Assembly: GCF_001592305.1 (NCBI RefSeq)
Contig: NZ_BCWR01000015.1
Location: forward strand, 186,001-250,000
DNA length: 64,000 nt
DNA from: Hydrogenophaga taeniospiralis CCUG 15921
Lineage (GTDB): Bacteria > Pseudomonadota > Gammaproteobacteria > Burkholderiales > Burkholderiaceae_C
Reading direction: 5' to 3'
Both the position numbers and the translations under genes were made by a program. Position 1 is the stretch's first letter; the number at the start of each line of letters is the position of its first letter. Under the pieces are notes generated by a model. The model did no database searches and was not told the DNA's origin. It was given only the letters and a program-made list of their open reading frames with translations. Positions 31,977 through 41,601 of this stretch are shown here, one piece after another.

Positions 31977-33533
31977 TCAGCTCGCCCACACCGACGCGAA
32001 CAGGTCCTGGTGTGCGGCACCGGCCGCGCCCTCCAGCACCAGCCGGCGGGCGGCTTCGATGTCGGGCGCGAACAGGCGGTCCTTGTCGTAGAACGGCACC
32101 TCGGCGCGCAGCGCGGCATGCACCTGGGCCAGGCGGGGCGAGGTGGCGAGCGGGCGGTGGAAGTCCACGCCCTGCGCGGCGGCCAGCCACTCGATGCCGA
32201 GGATGGTGGCGGTGTTGTCGGCCATCTCGGCCAGGCGGCGCCCAGCGTAGGTGGCCATGCTCACGTGGTCTTCCTGGTTGGCGCTGGTGGGCAGGCTGTC
32301 CACGCTGGCGGGGTGGGCGTGCGACTTGTTTTCCGAGGCCAGCGCGGCGGCAGTGACGTGGGCGATCATGAAGCCGCTGTTGAGGCCCGGGTTGTCCACC
32401 AGGAAGGGCGGCAGGCCCGAGAGCGTGCTGTCGATCAGCAGCGCGATGCGGCGCTCGGCGAGTGCACCGATCTCGGCGATGGCCAGGGCCAGCGTGTCGG
32501 CCGCGAAGGCCACGGGCTCGGCGTGGAAGTTGCCGCCGGAGAGCACTTCGTTGGTGTCGGTGAACACCAGCGGGTTGTCGGTCACGGCATTGGCTTCGGT
32601 CAGCAGGGTGCGCGCGGCGTTGGCGATGAGGTCGCGGCAGGCGCCCATGACCTGCGGCTGGCAGCGCAGGCTGTAGGGGTCTTGCACACGCTCGTCGTTG
32701 TCGAGGTGCGAGAGGCGGATCTGGCTGCCCGCGAGCAGCGCGCGCGTAGCGGCGGCCACGGCGATCTGGCCGGGCTGGCCGCGCACGGCGTGGATGCGCG
32801 GGTCGAACGGCGCGTCGCTGCCCTTGGCCGCGTCCACGCTGAGCGCGCCGGTCACGGTGCCGGCTTCGAGCAGGCGCTCGGCCATGAAGAGGCCGTGCAG
32901 CGCGAGCGCGGTGGAGACCTGGGTGCCGTTGATCAGCGCCAGGCCTTCCTTGGCCGCGAGCGTGAGCGGGGCGATGCCGGCGGCTTGCAGCGCGGCGGCG
33001 GCCGGCATCCATTCACCGTTCATCCGCACCTCGCCTTCTCCCATCAGGGCCAGGGTCATGTGTGAGAGCGGCGCGAGATCGCCCGATGCGCCGACCGAAC
33101 CCTTGACCGGGATGCGCGGCGTGATGCCGGCGTTGAGCAGGGCGAGCAGGGTGTCGATGACGACAGGGCGAACGCCCGAGTAGCCGCGCGCGAGACTCGC
33201 GGCCTTCATCAGCACCACGAGGCGCACGGTGGCGTCGCTCATGGGTTCGCCGGTGCCGACCGAGTGCGACAGGATCAGGTTGCGCTGCAGCAGTTCCAGC
33301 TGGTCGTCGGGGATGCGCGTCTTGGCGAGCTTGCCGAAACCGGTGTTGATGCCGTAGGCCGCGTCGCCTTTGTGCACGATGGCGTGAATGGCGGCGGCCG
33401 AGGCCGCGATGGCGGCCTGGGCTTCGCCGCCGAGTTCCACGCGCACAGCCTGTTGCCAGACGGTGCGCAGATCGGCCAGGCTCATCTGGCCGGGGTGGAG
33501 GGTGAGGGAGGTGGTCATGGTGTGAAGTGTCAT
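31977..33533 (-). CDS. hutH: Histidine ammonia-lyase
   Basis: A 518-residue enzyme that deaminates L-histidine to urocanate. The MIO cofactor-forming tripeptide Ala-Ser-Gly is at 149-151 ([14 protein letters not shown]). [11 protein letters not shown], the [12 protein letters not shown] block and NQEDHVSM are also present. The start was placed at ATG 33533, which overlaps the hutU stop (ATGA) like the other joints of this operon; MTTSLTL at 33518 is an equally possible start. No Shine-Dalgarno is visible at either, which fits coupled translation. Confidence 0.95.
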   Translation of the reverse strand: MTLHTMTTSLTLHPGQMSLADLRTVWQQAVRVELGGEAQAAIAASAAAIHAIVHKGDAAYGINTGFGKLAKTRIPDDQLELLQRNLILSHSVGTGEPMSDATVRLVVLMKAASLARGYSGVRPVVIDTLLALLNAGITPRIPVKGSVGASGDLAPLSHMTLALMGEGEVRMNGEWMPAAAALQAAGIAPLTLAAKEGLALINGTQVSTALALHGLFMAERLLEAGTVTGALSVDAAKGSDAPFDPRIHAVRGQPGQIAVAAATRALLAGSQIRLSHLDNDERVQDPYSLRCQPQVMGACRDLIANAARTLLTEANAVTDNPLVFTDTNEVLSGGNFHAEPVAFAADTLALAIAEIGALAERRIALLIDSTLSGLPPFLVDNPGLNSGFMIAHVTAAALASENKSHAHPASVDSLPTSANQEDHVSMATYAGRRLAEMADNTATILGIEWLAAAQGVDFHRPLATSPRLAQVHAALRAEVPFYDKDRLFAPDIEAARRLVLEGAAGAAHQDLFASVWAS

Positions 33534-35227
33534 CCGATCATGGGCAACTTGAGCCCTTGTTTTTTCGCTGTGGCAATCGCCAGTTCGTAACCCGCATCGG
33601 CGTGGCGCATCACGCCCGAGCCGCAGTCGTTCACCAGCACGCGCGCCAGGCGCTCGGCGGCGGCGTCGGTGCCGTCGGCCACGATCACCATGCCCGAGTG
33701 TTGCGAGTAACCCATGCCCACACCGCCACCGTGGTGCAGGCTGACCCAGCTGGCACCGCCCGCGGTGTTGAGCAGGGCGTTGAGCAGCGGCCAGTCGCTC
33801 ACAGCGTCGGTGCCGTCCTTCATGGCCTCGGTTTCGCGGTTGGGGCTGGCGACTGAGCCGGTGTCCAGGTGGTCGCGGCCGATCACGATCGGGGCTTTCA
33901 GTTCGCCGTTCTTCACCATCTCGTTGAAGGCCAGGCCGGCGATGTGGCGCTCGCCCAGGCCCAGCCAGCAGATGCGTGCGGGCAGCCCCTGGAAGGCGAT
34001 GCGCTCGCGTGCCATGTCGAGCCAGCGGTGCGTGTGGTGGTTGTTCGGGAACAGTTCCTTGATCTTGGCGTCGGTCTTGTAGATGTCTTCCGGGTCGCCG
34101 GAGAGCGCGACCCAGCGGAACGGGCCCTTGCCCTCACAGAACATGGGTCGGATGTAGGCGGGAACGAAGCCGGGGAAATCGAACGCGTTCTTCACGCCCT
34201 GGTCGAACGCGACCTGGCGGATGTTGTTGCCGTAGTCCACGGTGGGGATGCCCATGGCCTGGAAATCGAGCATGGCCTGCACGTGCACAGCGCAGCCTTG
34301 GGCGGCCTCGGCGCTCAGGCGGGCGTGCTGGGCCGGGTCCTTCTGCGCGGCCTTCCACTGCGCCACGCTCCAGCCCATCGGCAGGTAGCCGTTGATGAGG
34401 TCGTGGGCCGAGGTCTGGTCGGTCACCAGGTCGGGCTTGATGCCACCGGCCTTCGCGCGCTTGACCAGCTCGGGCAGCACCTCGGCGGCGTTGCCCAGCA
34501 GGGCGATGGACACGGCTTCCTTCTTCGCCGTGTGCTCTTTGATGAGTTCGAGCGCGTGGTCGATGTCCCGCGCCTGCTTGTCCACGTAGCGCGTGCGCAG
34601 GCGGAAATCGATGCTGCTCTGCTGGCACTCGATGTTGAGCGAGCAGGCGCCGGCCAGCGTGGCCGCCAGCGGCTGCGCACCGCCCATGCCGCCGAGACCG
34701 GCGGTGAGGATCCACTTGCCGGAGAGGTCGTTGTTGTAGTGCTGCTTGCCGGCTTCGACGAAGGTCTCGAACGTGCCTTGCACGATGCCCTGGCTGCCGA
34801 TGTAGATCCAGCTGCCGGCGGTCATCTGGCCGTACATGAACAGGCCCTTGCGGTCCAGTTCGTTGAAGTGTTCCCAGTTGGCCCACTTGGGCACCAGGTT
34901 GCTGTTGGCGATCAGCACGCGCGGGGCGTTGCTGTGCGTCTTGAACACGCCGACCGGTTTGCCCGACTGCACCAGCAGGGTCTCGTCGTCGTTCAGGTCT
35001 TTGATCGAGGCGAGGATCTGGTCGAAGCAGGCCCAGTCGCGCGCGGCGCGGCCGATGCCGCCGTAGACCACGAGGTGCTGCGGGTTCTCGGCGACCTCGG
35101 GGTCGAGGTTGTTCTGGATCATGCGGTAGGCGGCTTCCGCGATCCAGTTCTTGCAGGTCAGCGTGTTGCCGCGCGGGGCGCGGATGACGCGGCTGGGGTC
35201 GAGGCGGGGGTCGGTGTTGGTGTTCAT
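33530..35227 (-). CDS. hutU: Urocanate hydratase
   Basis: A 565-residue NAD+-dependent urocanase, the second enzyme of histidine degradation. Characteristic segments are [30 protein letters not shown], the nucleotide-binding [14 protein letters not shown] and [18 protein letters not shown]; its active-site Cys region is present near [17 protein letters not shown] lies 7 bases before the ATG. It is the first enzyme gene after a 179-base gap that contains an intergenic palindromic repeat. Confidence 0.97.
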   Translation of the reverse strand: MNTNTDPRLDPSRVIRAPRGNTLTCKNWIAEAAYRMIQNNLDPEVAENPQHLVVYGGIGRAARDWACFDQILASIKDLNDDETLLVQSGKPVGVFKTHSNAPRVLIANSNLVPKWANWEHFNELDRKGLFMYGQMTAGSWIYIGSQGIVQGTFETFVEAGKQHYNNDLSGKWILTAGLGGMGGAQPLAATLAGACSLNIECQQSSIDFRLRTRYVDKQARDIDHALELIKEHTAKKEAVSIALLGNAAEVLPELVKRAKAGGIKPDLVTDQTSAHDLINGYLPMGWSVAQWKAAQKDPAQHARLSAEAAQGCAVHVQAMLDFQAMGIPTVDYGNNIRQVAFDQGVKNAFDFPGFVPAYIRPMFCEGKGPFRWVALSGDPEDIYKTDAKIKELFPNNHHTHRWLDMARERIAFQGLPARICWLGLGERHIAGLAFNEMVKNGELKAPIVIGRDHLDTGSVASPNRETEAMKDGTDAVSDWPLLNALLNTAGGASWVSLHHGGGVGMGYSQHSGMVIVADGTDAAAERLARVLVNDCGSGVMRHADAGYELAIATAKKQGLKLPMIG

Positions 35228-35326
35228 GGGGAACTCCTGAGGAAGAAACGGTGGGGTGAAAAAGGGTGGTGATTGCTACCTCACGCCGGAGCGTGATCCG
35301 CCACGCGCGAGGCACCCCAACCGGGG

Positions 35327-35400
35327 GCACCGCCGGGCCGGCTTTGCCGGACGGCCAGTGCCGCCCCCTTGAGGGGGTCGCGCGCAGCGCGGCGGGGGTG
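35327..35400. repeat. Intergenic palindromic element, copy 1
   Basis: GC-rich element with a core hairpin CCGGC-TTT-GCCGG and a second hairpin made of C/G runs (CCGCCCCCTTGAGGGGG). A 33-base part (35329-35361) is identical to 46120-46152. It lies between the YjiH gene and hutU. Confidence 0.75.
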
Positions 35401-35406
35401 TTTCAT

Positions 35407-36738
35407 CTAGGCTATCCAGCCCTGGGCAAAAGCGATGTGGCCCATGCCGGCGGCGAGCAGGATGCTCAGCGCGGTGCGCACGAACCAGACGCCGACCATC
35501 TGGCGCAGCGAGATCGGGATGCGCGTGGCCAGCACGCAGGGGATCGAGCCGGAGAAAAACAGCACCGAGCTGACCGAGACCACGGCGGCGACGTAGCGCA
35601 CCACCGGGTCGGCGCCCTTGAGCATCAGGGCTGGCAGGAACATCTCGGCCAGGCCCGAGGCCAGGGCCTTGGAAGTCGCCACCGGTTCGGCCAGACCACC
35701 AAGCCACACGAAGGGCAGCAGCAACAGGCCCAGCACGTCGAACACCGGGGTGTAGCGCGCCAGCAGCAGGCCGATCAGGCCGACGGCGAGGATGGTGGGC
35801 ACCACCGCGCTGGCCATGGCGAGGCCGTCGCGCAGGTTGTCGCGCAGCACGCGCCACAGGGGTGGTGCGTCGTTGGCCTGGGCCAGGCCGGCGTCCCAGG
35901 CGGCCTGCCAGCGGTTGCGGCCAGCAGGCAGGGCATTGCTCACGCCGCCGCTGTTGTCCATGCGCGAGATCGGCGGCAGCCAGGTGGTGATGGCGGTGAC
36001 GGCGAAGGCGATCACGAAGGTGGACCAGAAGTAGAAGTTCCAGGCCTCCATCAGGCCCAGGGTCTTGGCCACGATGACCATGAAAGCGGCCGAGACGGTG
36101 GAGAAGCCGGTGGCGATGATGGCAGCCTCGCGGGCCGTGTATTTGCCTTCGACGTAGACGCGGTTGGTGATGAGCAGGCCGACCGAGTAGCTGCCGACGA
36201 AGGAGGCGACGGCGTCGATCGCGGAGTGGCCGGGCGTGCGCCAGATCGGCCGCATGACGGGCTGCATCAGCACGCCCACCAGCTCCAGCAGGCCGAAGCC
36301 GACCAGAAAGGCCAGCGCCATCGCGCCCAGCGGCACGATCAGGCCGACGGTGAGCGCGAGCTTGTCGAACAGGAAGGGCAGCATGTCCTTTTCGAACAGC
36401 GGCGCGGGCCCGAGTTTCAGCAAATACATCAGCGCCAGCACCAGGCCCATGACCTTGAGCACGCTGAACACGGCGGTGGTGGTGCTGGTGCGCCAGCTGC
36501 CCCGGGCGAAGGGCGCGGCCGCGCCCCAGGCCATGAGCGCCAGCACCAGCGCGATCGACAGGCTGCGCTGCTGCTGCGCGAGGTAGGTGGCGGCGTGGTC
36601 GAACAGGATGGTGGTCTTCCCGGCGATCTCCAGCGGCAGGAAAAACATCACCAGCCCGATGCTGCTGTAGGCCAGCAGGCGCAGGAAGGCGGCGGCGGGG
36701 ACGGGCGGGCTGGACGCCGTGGCGGTGCGGGTGTTCAT
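35407..36738 (-). CDS. YjiH-family nucleoside-recognition (Gate) membrane protein
   Basis: A 443-residue integral membrane protein with about ten predicted helices and Gate-domain character (GHSAIDAVASFVGSYSVGLLITNRVY; LKGADPVVRYVAAVVSVSSVLFFSGSIPCVLATRIP), as in the YjiH family. It is the first gene of the hut transcription unit, divergent from hutC. No classical histidine permease is present in the cluster, so it may serve in uptake of histidine or urocanate; that is inference from position. GAGGAAA precedes the ATG. Confidence 0.85.
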   Translation of the reverse strand: MNTRTATASSPPVPAAAFLRLLAYSSIGLVMFFLPLEIAGKTTILFDHAATYLAQQQRSLSIALVLALMAWGAAAPFARGSWRTSTTTAVFSVLKVMGLVLALMYLLKLGPAPLFEKDMLPFLFDKLALTVGLIVPLGAMALAFLVGFGLLELVGVLMQPVMRPIWRTPGHSAIDAVASFVGSYSVGLLITNRVYVEGKYTAREAAIIATGFSTVSAAFMVIVAKTLGLMEAWNFYFWSTFVIAFAVTAITTWLPPISRMDNSGGVSNALPAGRNRWQAAWDAGLAQANDAPPLWRVLRDNLRDGLAMASAVVPTILAVGLIGLLLARYTPVFDVLGLLLLPFVWLGGLAEPVATSKALASGLAEMFLPALMLKGADPVVRYVAAVVSVSSVLFFSGSIPCVLATRIPISLRQMVGVWFVRTALSILLAAGMGHIAFAQGWIA

Positions 36739-36767
36739 GGGCGGTTTCCTCGGGGCGGTTTCGATGG

Positions 36768-36812
36768 TATGTCTGTACATATCAAAATACTTGTCTGCGA
36801 TATGTATATACA
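36768..36812. promoter_or_regulatory. Probable HutC operators in the divergent hut promoter region
   Basis: Two palindromic sites lie in the 140 bases between the YjiH gene and hutC. One is TATGT-CTGT-ACATA (36768-36781) and the other the perfect palindrome TGTATATACA (36803-36812), with a nearby CTTGTC half-site. They resemble the TTGT-x-TA-x-ACAA-type sites described for HutC in enterics and pseudomonads. The block is strikingly AT-rich. Relief of repression by urocanate is known for HutC. Confidence 0.65.
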
Positions 36813-36878
36813 ACTTTATCTGGCCATAATCCCTCCTGTCAATACCACTTCATCGGTTGATACCCCCGTAAAAACCCT

Positions 36879-37616
36879 ATGACGAACGGTTCCACCCCCT
36901 TGCCCGCTGCGGCCGCCGAAGACCGCAAGCCCGCCTATTTGCGGGTGAAGCAGCATGTGCTGGCGCAGATCCAGAGTGGCACCTGGCAGGAGGGCGAGGC
37001 GATCCCGGGCGAAGAGGCGCTGGCGCGCACGTTCGGCGTGTCGCGCATGACGGTGAACCGCGCGATCCGCGAGCTGAGCGACGAGCAGATCGTGGAGCGG
37101 GTGCAGGGCTCGGGCACCTACGTGGCGCAGCAGAAGTACCAGGCCACGCTGGTCGAGATCCGCAACATCGCCGAAGAGATAGCCGCGCGCGGCCACGTGC
37201 ACCGCAGCGAGCTGCACAAGCTCGAACGCACCAAGGCCGGCGAGGCGCTGGGGCGGCAGTTCGGGCTGAAGGCCGATCAGCCGCTGTTCCACTCGGTGGT
37301 GGTGCACTTCGAGGACGGCGAGCCGATCCAGGTGGAAGACCGCTACGTCAACCCGACGGTGGCGCCGGACTACCTGCAGATGGATTTCAACAGCCAGACG
37401 CCCAACGCATATCTGATGCGCGTGGCGCCGCTGCAGGGCGTGCGCTTCGTCATCGAGGCCTGCCTGCCGCCGCGTGACGTGGCCGAGATGCTGCACATGG
37501 CGCCCGAAGAACCCTGTCTGGTGCTGCGCCGGCAGACGCATTCGCAGGGCCAGGTGGCGTCGGTGGCGGCGATGTGGCACCCGGCGGCGCGGTACCGGTT
37601 TACCGGAAGCTTTTAG
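36879..37616 (+). CDS. hutC: Histidine-utilisation repressor HutC (GntR family)
   Basis: A 245-residue GntR/HutC-type regulator. The N-terminal winged HTH (residues about 18-85) reads YLRVKQHVLAQIQSGTWQEGEAIPGEEALARTFGVSRMTVNRAI. The C-terminal UTRA effector domain includes FHSVVVHFEDGEPIQVEDRYVNP and LRRQTHSQGQVAS. Urocanate is the usual inducer in this family. It is divergent from the hut operon, with palindromic sites in the shared promoter region. No strong ribosome site is visible. Confidence 0.93.
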   Translation: MTNGSTPLPAAAAEDRKPAYLRVKQHVLAQIQSGTWQEGEAIPGEEALARTFGVSRMTVNRAIRELSDEQIVERVQGSGTYVAQQKYQATLVEIRNIAEEIAARGHVHRSELHKLERTKAGEALGRQFGLKADQPLFHSVVVHFEDGEPIQVEDRYVNPTVAPDYLQMDFNSQTPNAYLMRVAPLQGVRFVIEACLPPRDVAEMLHMAPEEPCLVLRRQTHSQGQVASVAAMWHPAARYRFTGSF

Positions 37617-37628
37617 GAGGTTAGGAAC

Positions 37629-37727
37629 TCCCCCCTGCGCCGCTGCGCGGCTTCCCCCCTCTCTGTCGCCTTCGGCGGGAGGGGGGACGCAGCCCAGTGG
37701 CCCGGCGGAGCCGGTTCCACGGCTGCC
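37629..37727. repeat. Intergenic palindromic element, copy 2 (inverted orientation)
   Basis: Contains CCGGC-GGA-GCCGG plus a large C/G-run hairpin (CCCCCCTCTC ... GGGAGGGGGG) and fills the gap between hutC and the response-regulator gene. It is the longest copy seen and reads in the opposite direction to copies 1 and 3. Confidence 0.65.
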
Positions 37728-37789
37728 TTGGACGCGGGCACGCGCTCCGGACCGTGCCCCTTGCGCTGCCGCTGCGCGGTTCGCTGGTG

Positions 37790-38590
37790 CTACATCGCCT
37801 TGAAACGCCCGGCGTAGAGGCGGCTGACGGGCAGGCGTTGGTTCAATCCGCGCAGGTCGAGGCTGAGCTTGCCGGCTTCGTCGCGGTGCACGCTGTGGAT
37901 GGCGGTGGCGCGCACCACGGTGCCGCGGTGCACCTGCCAGAACAGGCTGGCGTCGAGTTGGGGAATGAGCTCTTTGAGCGGGGTGCGGATCAGCAGCTCG
38001 GCGTCGGCAGTGAGCACGCGCACGTATTTGTCGGCGGCCTCGAACACCAGCACCTCGTCGATCGGTACCAGCCGGATCTGGTTGCCCACGCTGGCCTGGA
38101 TCACGCGCAGGGGCGCGCTGGGCGAGGCAGCCACCGCAGGTGCGAGCAGGGCACGCAGTTGGGTCAGCGTGTGTTCGAGCGGCGCGGCCACATCGGCGGG
38201 GCTGCGCTGCGCCAGCACCTGCTGCACGCGCCGCACCGTGCGTGCGAGTCGTTCGGGCTGCACCGGCTTGAGCAGGTAGTCCACCGCCTGCGCTTCGAAG
38301 GCCTGCACGGCGTACTGGTCGTAGGCGGTGACGAAGACGATGGCGGGAAACGGCGTGTCGGCGGGCCACTCGTCGGCGAGTTCGGCGGCGGCTTCCAGGC
38401 CGCTCTGGCCGGGCATGCGGATGTCGAGGAACAGCACCTCGGGTTTGAGCCGCAGGGCCTGGGCCACGGCCGACCGGCCGTCCCCGACCACGGCCGCGAT
38501 GCGCAGCGCCGGCCAGGCTTGCGCCAGCTCGGCCCTCAGCGCGGCGGCCAGCAGCGGTTCGTCTTCGGCGATCAGGGCGCTGGCGTTCAT
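37790..38590 (-). CDS. LytR/AlgR-type response regulator (receiver plus LytTR DNA-binding domain)
   Basis: A 266-residue regulator. The receiver domain has acidic EDE near residues 9-11, phospho-acceptor Asp56 in VLFLDIRMPG and Lys108 in DYLLKPV. The LytTR DNA-binding domain spans about 160-262 (IRLVPIDEVLVFEAADKYVRVLTAD, FWQVHRGTVVRATAI). The start ATG overlaps the stop of the sensor kinase gene (ATGA). With the kinase it forms an AlgR/FimS- or LytS-like two-component system; targets are unknown. Confidence 0.9.
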   Translation of the reverse strand: MNASALIAEDEPLLAAALRAELAQAWPALRIAAVVGDGRSAVAQALRLKPEVLFLDIRMPGQSGLEAAAELADEWPADTPFPAIVFVTAYDQYAVQAFEAQAVDYLLKPVQPERLARTVRRVQQVLAQRSPADVAAPLEHTLTQLRALLAPAVAASPSAPLRVIQASVGNQIRLVPIDEVLVFEAADKYVRVLTADAELLIRTPLKELIPQLDASLFWQVHRGTVVRATAIHSVHRDEAGKLSLDLRGLNQRLPVSRLYAGRFKAM

Positions 38591-39651
38591 TGTTGCAAGG
38601 GCAGGCGCAGGGTGGCGCGCGTGCCGCCGTCGGCTTCGGCGCACAGCGCCACGGAGGCGCGGCTGCCGTACACGGTGGCCAGGCGCTCGCGAACCTGGGC
38701 CACGCCAAAGCCCGGCCCGCTCGTGGCGTGGGTGGCGTTGGCCGGGGACGCCAGACCCACCCCGGTGTCGACCACGTCGAGCACCAGGTCGGGGCCCTCC
38801 TGGCGGGCGCTCACGCGGATGCTGCCGCCCTCGACCTGGGGTTCCAGCCCGTGCTGGATGCTGTTTTCCACCAGCGGCTGCAGCAGCAGCGCGGGCACGG
38901 GCTGGGCGGCGAGCGGGGCCGGCAGGTCCAGGCTGCAGCTCAGGCGCGGGCCCATGCGGATGCCCATCAGCGCGAGGTAGTCGCGCAGCCGGTCGAATTC
39001 GGCCTGCAGCGTGTGCGTGCTGTTGCTGTTGCGCGAGGCGGCCAGCGTGGCCCGCAGGTAGGCAATCATGTGGTCCAGCATGGTTTGCGCGCGCGCCGCG
39101 TCGGTGCCGATCAGCGCGCGCAGGTTGGCCAGGGTGTTGAACAGCATGTGGGGTTCAAGCTGGGCCTCCAGCAGTTTCAGCCGCGCTTCGGTGGCGTGCT
39201 GGCGCGCTTCGCGCATCTTGCGTTCGAGGTAGGCGCCCTTGTTGGCGCTGTAGAAATAGTAGGAGACCACCACGCCGGCCAGGGCCGTGATCAGGATCGA
39301 GGTGCGCAGTGGTGTGGCGGTGTTGGCGCCGTCCCCGGCCAGGTACCAGCCGTAGTGGCGGCACAGCTGGTCGGCCAGCCAGGTGCCCAGCAGATAGCCG
39401 ACGCTGACGCCCACGAGCACCAGCAGCACGCCGGCCCAGCCCGGGGGCCAGCCGGTTTCGGCGGCCGAGGGCATGAAGCGGCGCCCCAGGTCGATGATGG
39501 CCCAGGCCAGGGTGCTGATGAGCAGCGAGTACGCCACCGGTGGGCCATAGGGGCGATCGGGCATGAAGGCGTACTGCAGCGTGGCGATCACCAGCGCGAA
39601 GGCCCACACCTGCAGGAGGTGTCGCAGCAGGGCGATGCCGTCGGGCTTCAT
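38587..39651 (-). CDS. LytS/AlgZ-type sensor histidine kinase
   Basis: A 354-residue kinase with four to five N-terminal membrane segments (residues about 10-135), a short coiled linker (KMREARQHATEARLKLLEAQ) and the His_kinase-type phosphorylation block QLEPHMLFNTLANLRALI. A HATPase_c domain follows, with LLLQPLVENSIQHGL and DTGVGL. No periplasmic sensor domain is evident. It is translationally coupled to its LytTR response regulator. Confidence 0.9.
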   Translation of the reverse strand: MKPDGIALLRHLLQVWAFALVIATLQYAFMPDRPYGPPVAYSLLISTLAWAIIDLGRRFMPSAAETGWPPGWAGVLLVLVGVSVGYLLGTWLADQLCRHYGWYLAGDGANTATPLRTSILITALAGVVVSYYFYSANKGAYLERKMREARQHATEARLKLLEAQLEPHMLFNTLANLRALIGTDAARAQTMLDHMIAYLRATLAASRNSNSTHTLQAEFDRLRDYLALMGIRMGPRLSCSLDLPAPLAAQPVPALLLQPLVENSIQHGLEPQVEGGSIRVSARQEGPDLVLDVVDTGVGLASPANATHATSGPGFGVAQVRERLATVYGSRASVALCAEADGGTRATLRLPLQQ

Positions 39652-39663
39652 GGTTTCTGCCGC

Positions 39664-39978
39664 TCAGGTGCCGCCTGGGCCGCGCCCACGCTGCAGCCGC
39701 TCGCGTTCTTTCTGCACCAGCCGTTCGCGCAGCCCGCTGCCGTTGCCCAGCACGAAGACCGAGATGCCGTGCAGCGCGAGGCCCAGGCCCCAGCCCAGCA
39801 CCGGAAAGATCGACCAGCGGCGCGCGCCGAGGCCGAATTCGGGGCCGAACTGCCAGAGCATGAACCAGACCAGGTTGACCAGCAGGTACACCGTGGCGTG
39901 GATGTACCAGCCCAGTTTGGCGCCGGCGCGCCGGCGCGCCAGGTGTTCGATGTCGTCGGGGGACAAGGGGGTGTTCAT
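39664..39978 (-). CDS. 2TM-domain protein
   Basis: A 104-residue protein with two hydrophobic segments (about residues 22-45, WYIHATVYLLVNLVWFML; and 58-78, FPVLGWGLGLALHGISVFVL), followed by a basic amphipathic tail (RERLVQKERERLQR). This is the 2TM motif that is often fused to LytS kinases. It sits 12 bases upstream of the kinase gene, so it may be a separated accessory subunit. A paralogue lies at 41090. Confidence 0.75.
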   Translation of the reverse strand: MNTPLSPDDIEHLARRRAGAKLGWYIHATVYLLVNLVWFMLWQFGPEFGLGARRWSIFPVLGWGLGLALHGISVFVLGNGSGLRERLVQKERERLQRGRGPGGT

Positions 39979-40019
39979 GGGTGTGCCGGGCATTCTAGGT
40001 GGGTGCCGGTGTGTGTGGT

Positions 40020-41093
40020 TCACGGGGCGGCCGGTAGGTGCCGCAGGAAGAAGCCGGCGATCTGGCGATCCACCTCGGGCAGCATGGCGCGGTCGAAGCC
40101 GGGCGGGTCGCCCAGCAGGTCGTGTTCGAGGCTGCCGGGCGGAAACGGGGGCAGCGGCGAGAGCATGGCGCCGTGGCTGGCCTCGGGCAGATCGGCGATC
40201 ACCACGCAGGGGCCACAGGCCGCGCGCACCGCGCCCACGTGGAAGCGGGGCACCTGGTTGACGTCGCGGCCCGCCACCACCAGACCGAGCGCGATGCGGG
40301 GCACCCGCAGCGAGTCCATGTCGAAGTCGGCCGCGAAGGGCACGCTGGCCACGGCGGCCTGGATGCGCGGGTCGTGGTGGCTCTGCCAACTGGCGTCGTC
40401 AAAGCGCCAGCGGATCACGGCGCGCGCCAGCGCCAATTTGATGGGGTCGAGCACATTGCCACGCAGCCGCGTGGTGAAGCCCACGCAGGAGGAAAAGTCT
40501 TCCGCGATGTGCGCTTCGCAATGGTCGCGAAAACGGGCCGCCGACCAACGCCCGCCCGCCAGGGTCAGCGCCGTGTGGCCCCCGGCCGAGCCACCGTACA
40601 CGCCCACCCGGTCCAGCGCCAGCCAGGCGGCGAAGCGGGGGCTTTGGGCCAGCGCGTCGATGGCGCGCGAGACCTCGCCCGGGCGCCGTTGCCAGCTGGT
40701 GGGGCCAGGGTCGGTGAACGCGCCGGTGTGGTCGCCCCGGTGCTGGGGCACGGCCACCACGAAGCCGGCCTCCACCAGAGCGCTCGCCAGGTCGGCGTGC
40801 ACCCACGGGTTGCCGCCGGAACCGTGCGAGATCACCACCAGCCGCCCATTGCCACGCACGGGCTCGCCCTGCGGAGCCAGGTTCAGCGTGAAGGGTCCGC
40901 GTCGGAGCGGCTGCTCGCTCGCGCTGGAGGGGTAGAACACCGTCACCGGGCCGTCGCCCGCCAGCCCGGGCAACTCGGTGAGGCCGGTGGCGGCCCGGGC
41001 CGGGGCGGCCAGCAGCAGACCCAGGCCCGCGAAGGCCAGCGCCGCAAGCCAGGCGGTGGTCCGGTGCGGCCCGGACACCGGCTGAGCCTTCAT
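40020..41093 (-). CDS. Exported alpha/beta hydrolase (PAF-acetylhydrolase/dienelactone-hydrolase-like)
   Basis: A 357-residue protein with a signal peptide (hydrophobic TTAWLAALAFAGLGLLLAAPARA, cleavage near residue 35). The hydrolase fold shows an oxyanion strand LVVISHGSGGNPWVHA, the nucleophile elbow VGVYGGSAGGHTA (G-x-S-x-G), and a late His in PEASHGAML. The substrate is unknown; esters are likely. ATG 41091-41093 overlaps the preceding 2TM gene (ATGA). Confidence 0.82.
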   Translation of the reverse strand: MKAQPVSGPHRTTAWLAALAFAGLGLLLAAPARAATGLTELPGLAGDGPVTVFYPSSASEQPLRRGPFTLNLAPQGEPVRGNGRLVVISHGSGGNPWVHADLASALVEAGFVVAVPQHRGDHTGAFTDPGPTSWQRRPGEVSRAIDALAQSPRFAAWLALDRVGVYGGSAGGHTALTLAGGRWSAARFRDHCEAHIAEDFSSCVGFTTRLRGNVLDPIKLALARAVIRWRFDDASWQSHHDPRIQAAVASVPFAADFDMDSLRVPRIALGLVVAGRDVNQVPRFHVGAVRAACGPCVVIADLPEASHGAMLSPLPPFPPGSLEHDLLGDPPGFDRAMLPEVDRQIAGFFLRHLPAAP

Positions 41094-41386
41094 GGTTGGC
41101 GCCCGGCCTCTTGCTCGGCCAGGCGCCGGCGTTCGCGGTTCAGCAGCTGCTGGTGCAGGTGGTGACCCTGTGGGCGCAGCCACACCACGGCGCCGTGGAT
41201 CAACAGGCCGATCAGCCAGCCCCCGGTGGGCAGGCCCAGCCAGCCGCTGCGGTGGCCGGCCATCCACAGGGCGGCGTTGACCAGCGTGAACACGGTGGCG
41301 TGGACCAGAAAGCCGGTTTGCTGGCTGGCCCGGCGGCGCGCCTGGCGCTCCAGTTCGGGGGACAGCGGGGTTTGACATGTGGACAT
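41090..41386 (-). CDS. 2TM-domain protein (paralogue)
   Basis: A 98-residue protein with the same plan as the 39664 protein: a basic N-terminal helix (LERQARRRASQQTGF), two membrane segments (LVHATVFTLVNAALWMAG and GGWLIGLLIHGAVVWL) and a basic tail (LLNRERRRLAEQEAG). CAAGGAG precedes the ATG. It is coupled to the exported hydrolase gene, so the two 2TM genes bracket that hydrolase in one transcription unit leading into the LytS/LytT pair. The 215 bases upstream (41387-41601) hold no recognisable signal. Confidence 0.75.
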   Translation of the reverse strand: MSTCQTPLSPELERQARRRASQQTGFLVHATVFTLVNAALWMAGHRSGWLGLPTGGWLIGLLIHGAVVWLRPQGHHLHQQLLNRERRRLAEQEAGRQP

Positions 41387-41601
41387 GGGGACTCCTTGAA
41401 ATGGGGCGTGGTGTCGGTGGGGGCTTTGCAGTCCGTGGCGGTGCCAGAACCTGGCGTGACTGTGCCGCGTCACCCCTCCGGGCGCGAGCCGATTGCGACG
41501 AAACGCCGCAACGCGGTCGCGAAGCGCCGTCTGCGGGCGTGAACGGCGGGCACGGTGTTCCTACAATGGCTGCGACCCACCCCACCGCAAAGGAACACCG
41601 C

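Noticed and set aside
31977-33012. Arg/Ala-rich frame overlapping hutH on the same strand
   Set aside because: Frame-shifted shadow of hutH, which carries the complete lyase motifs.
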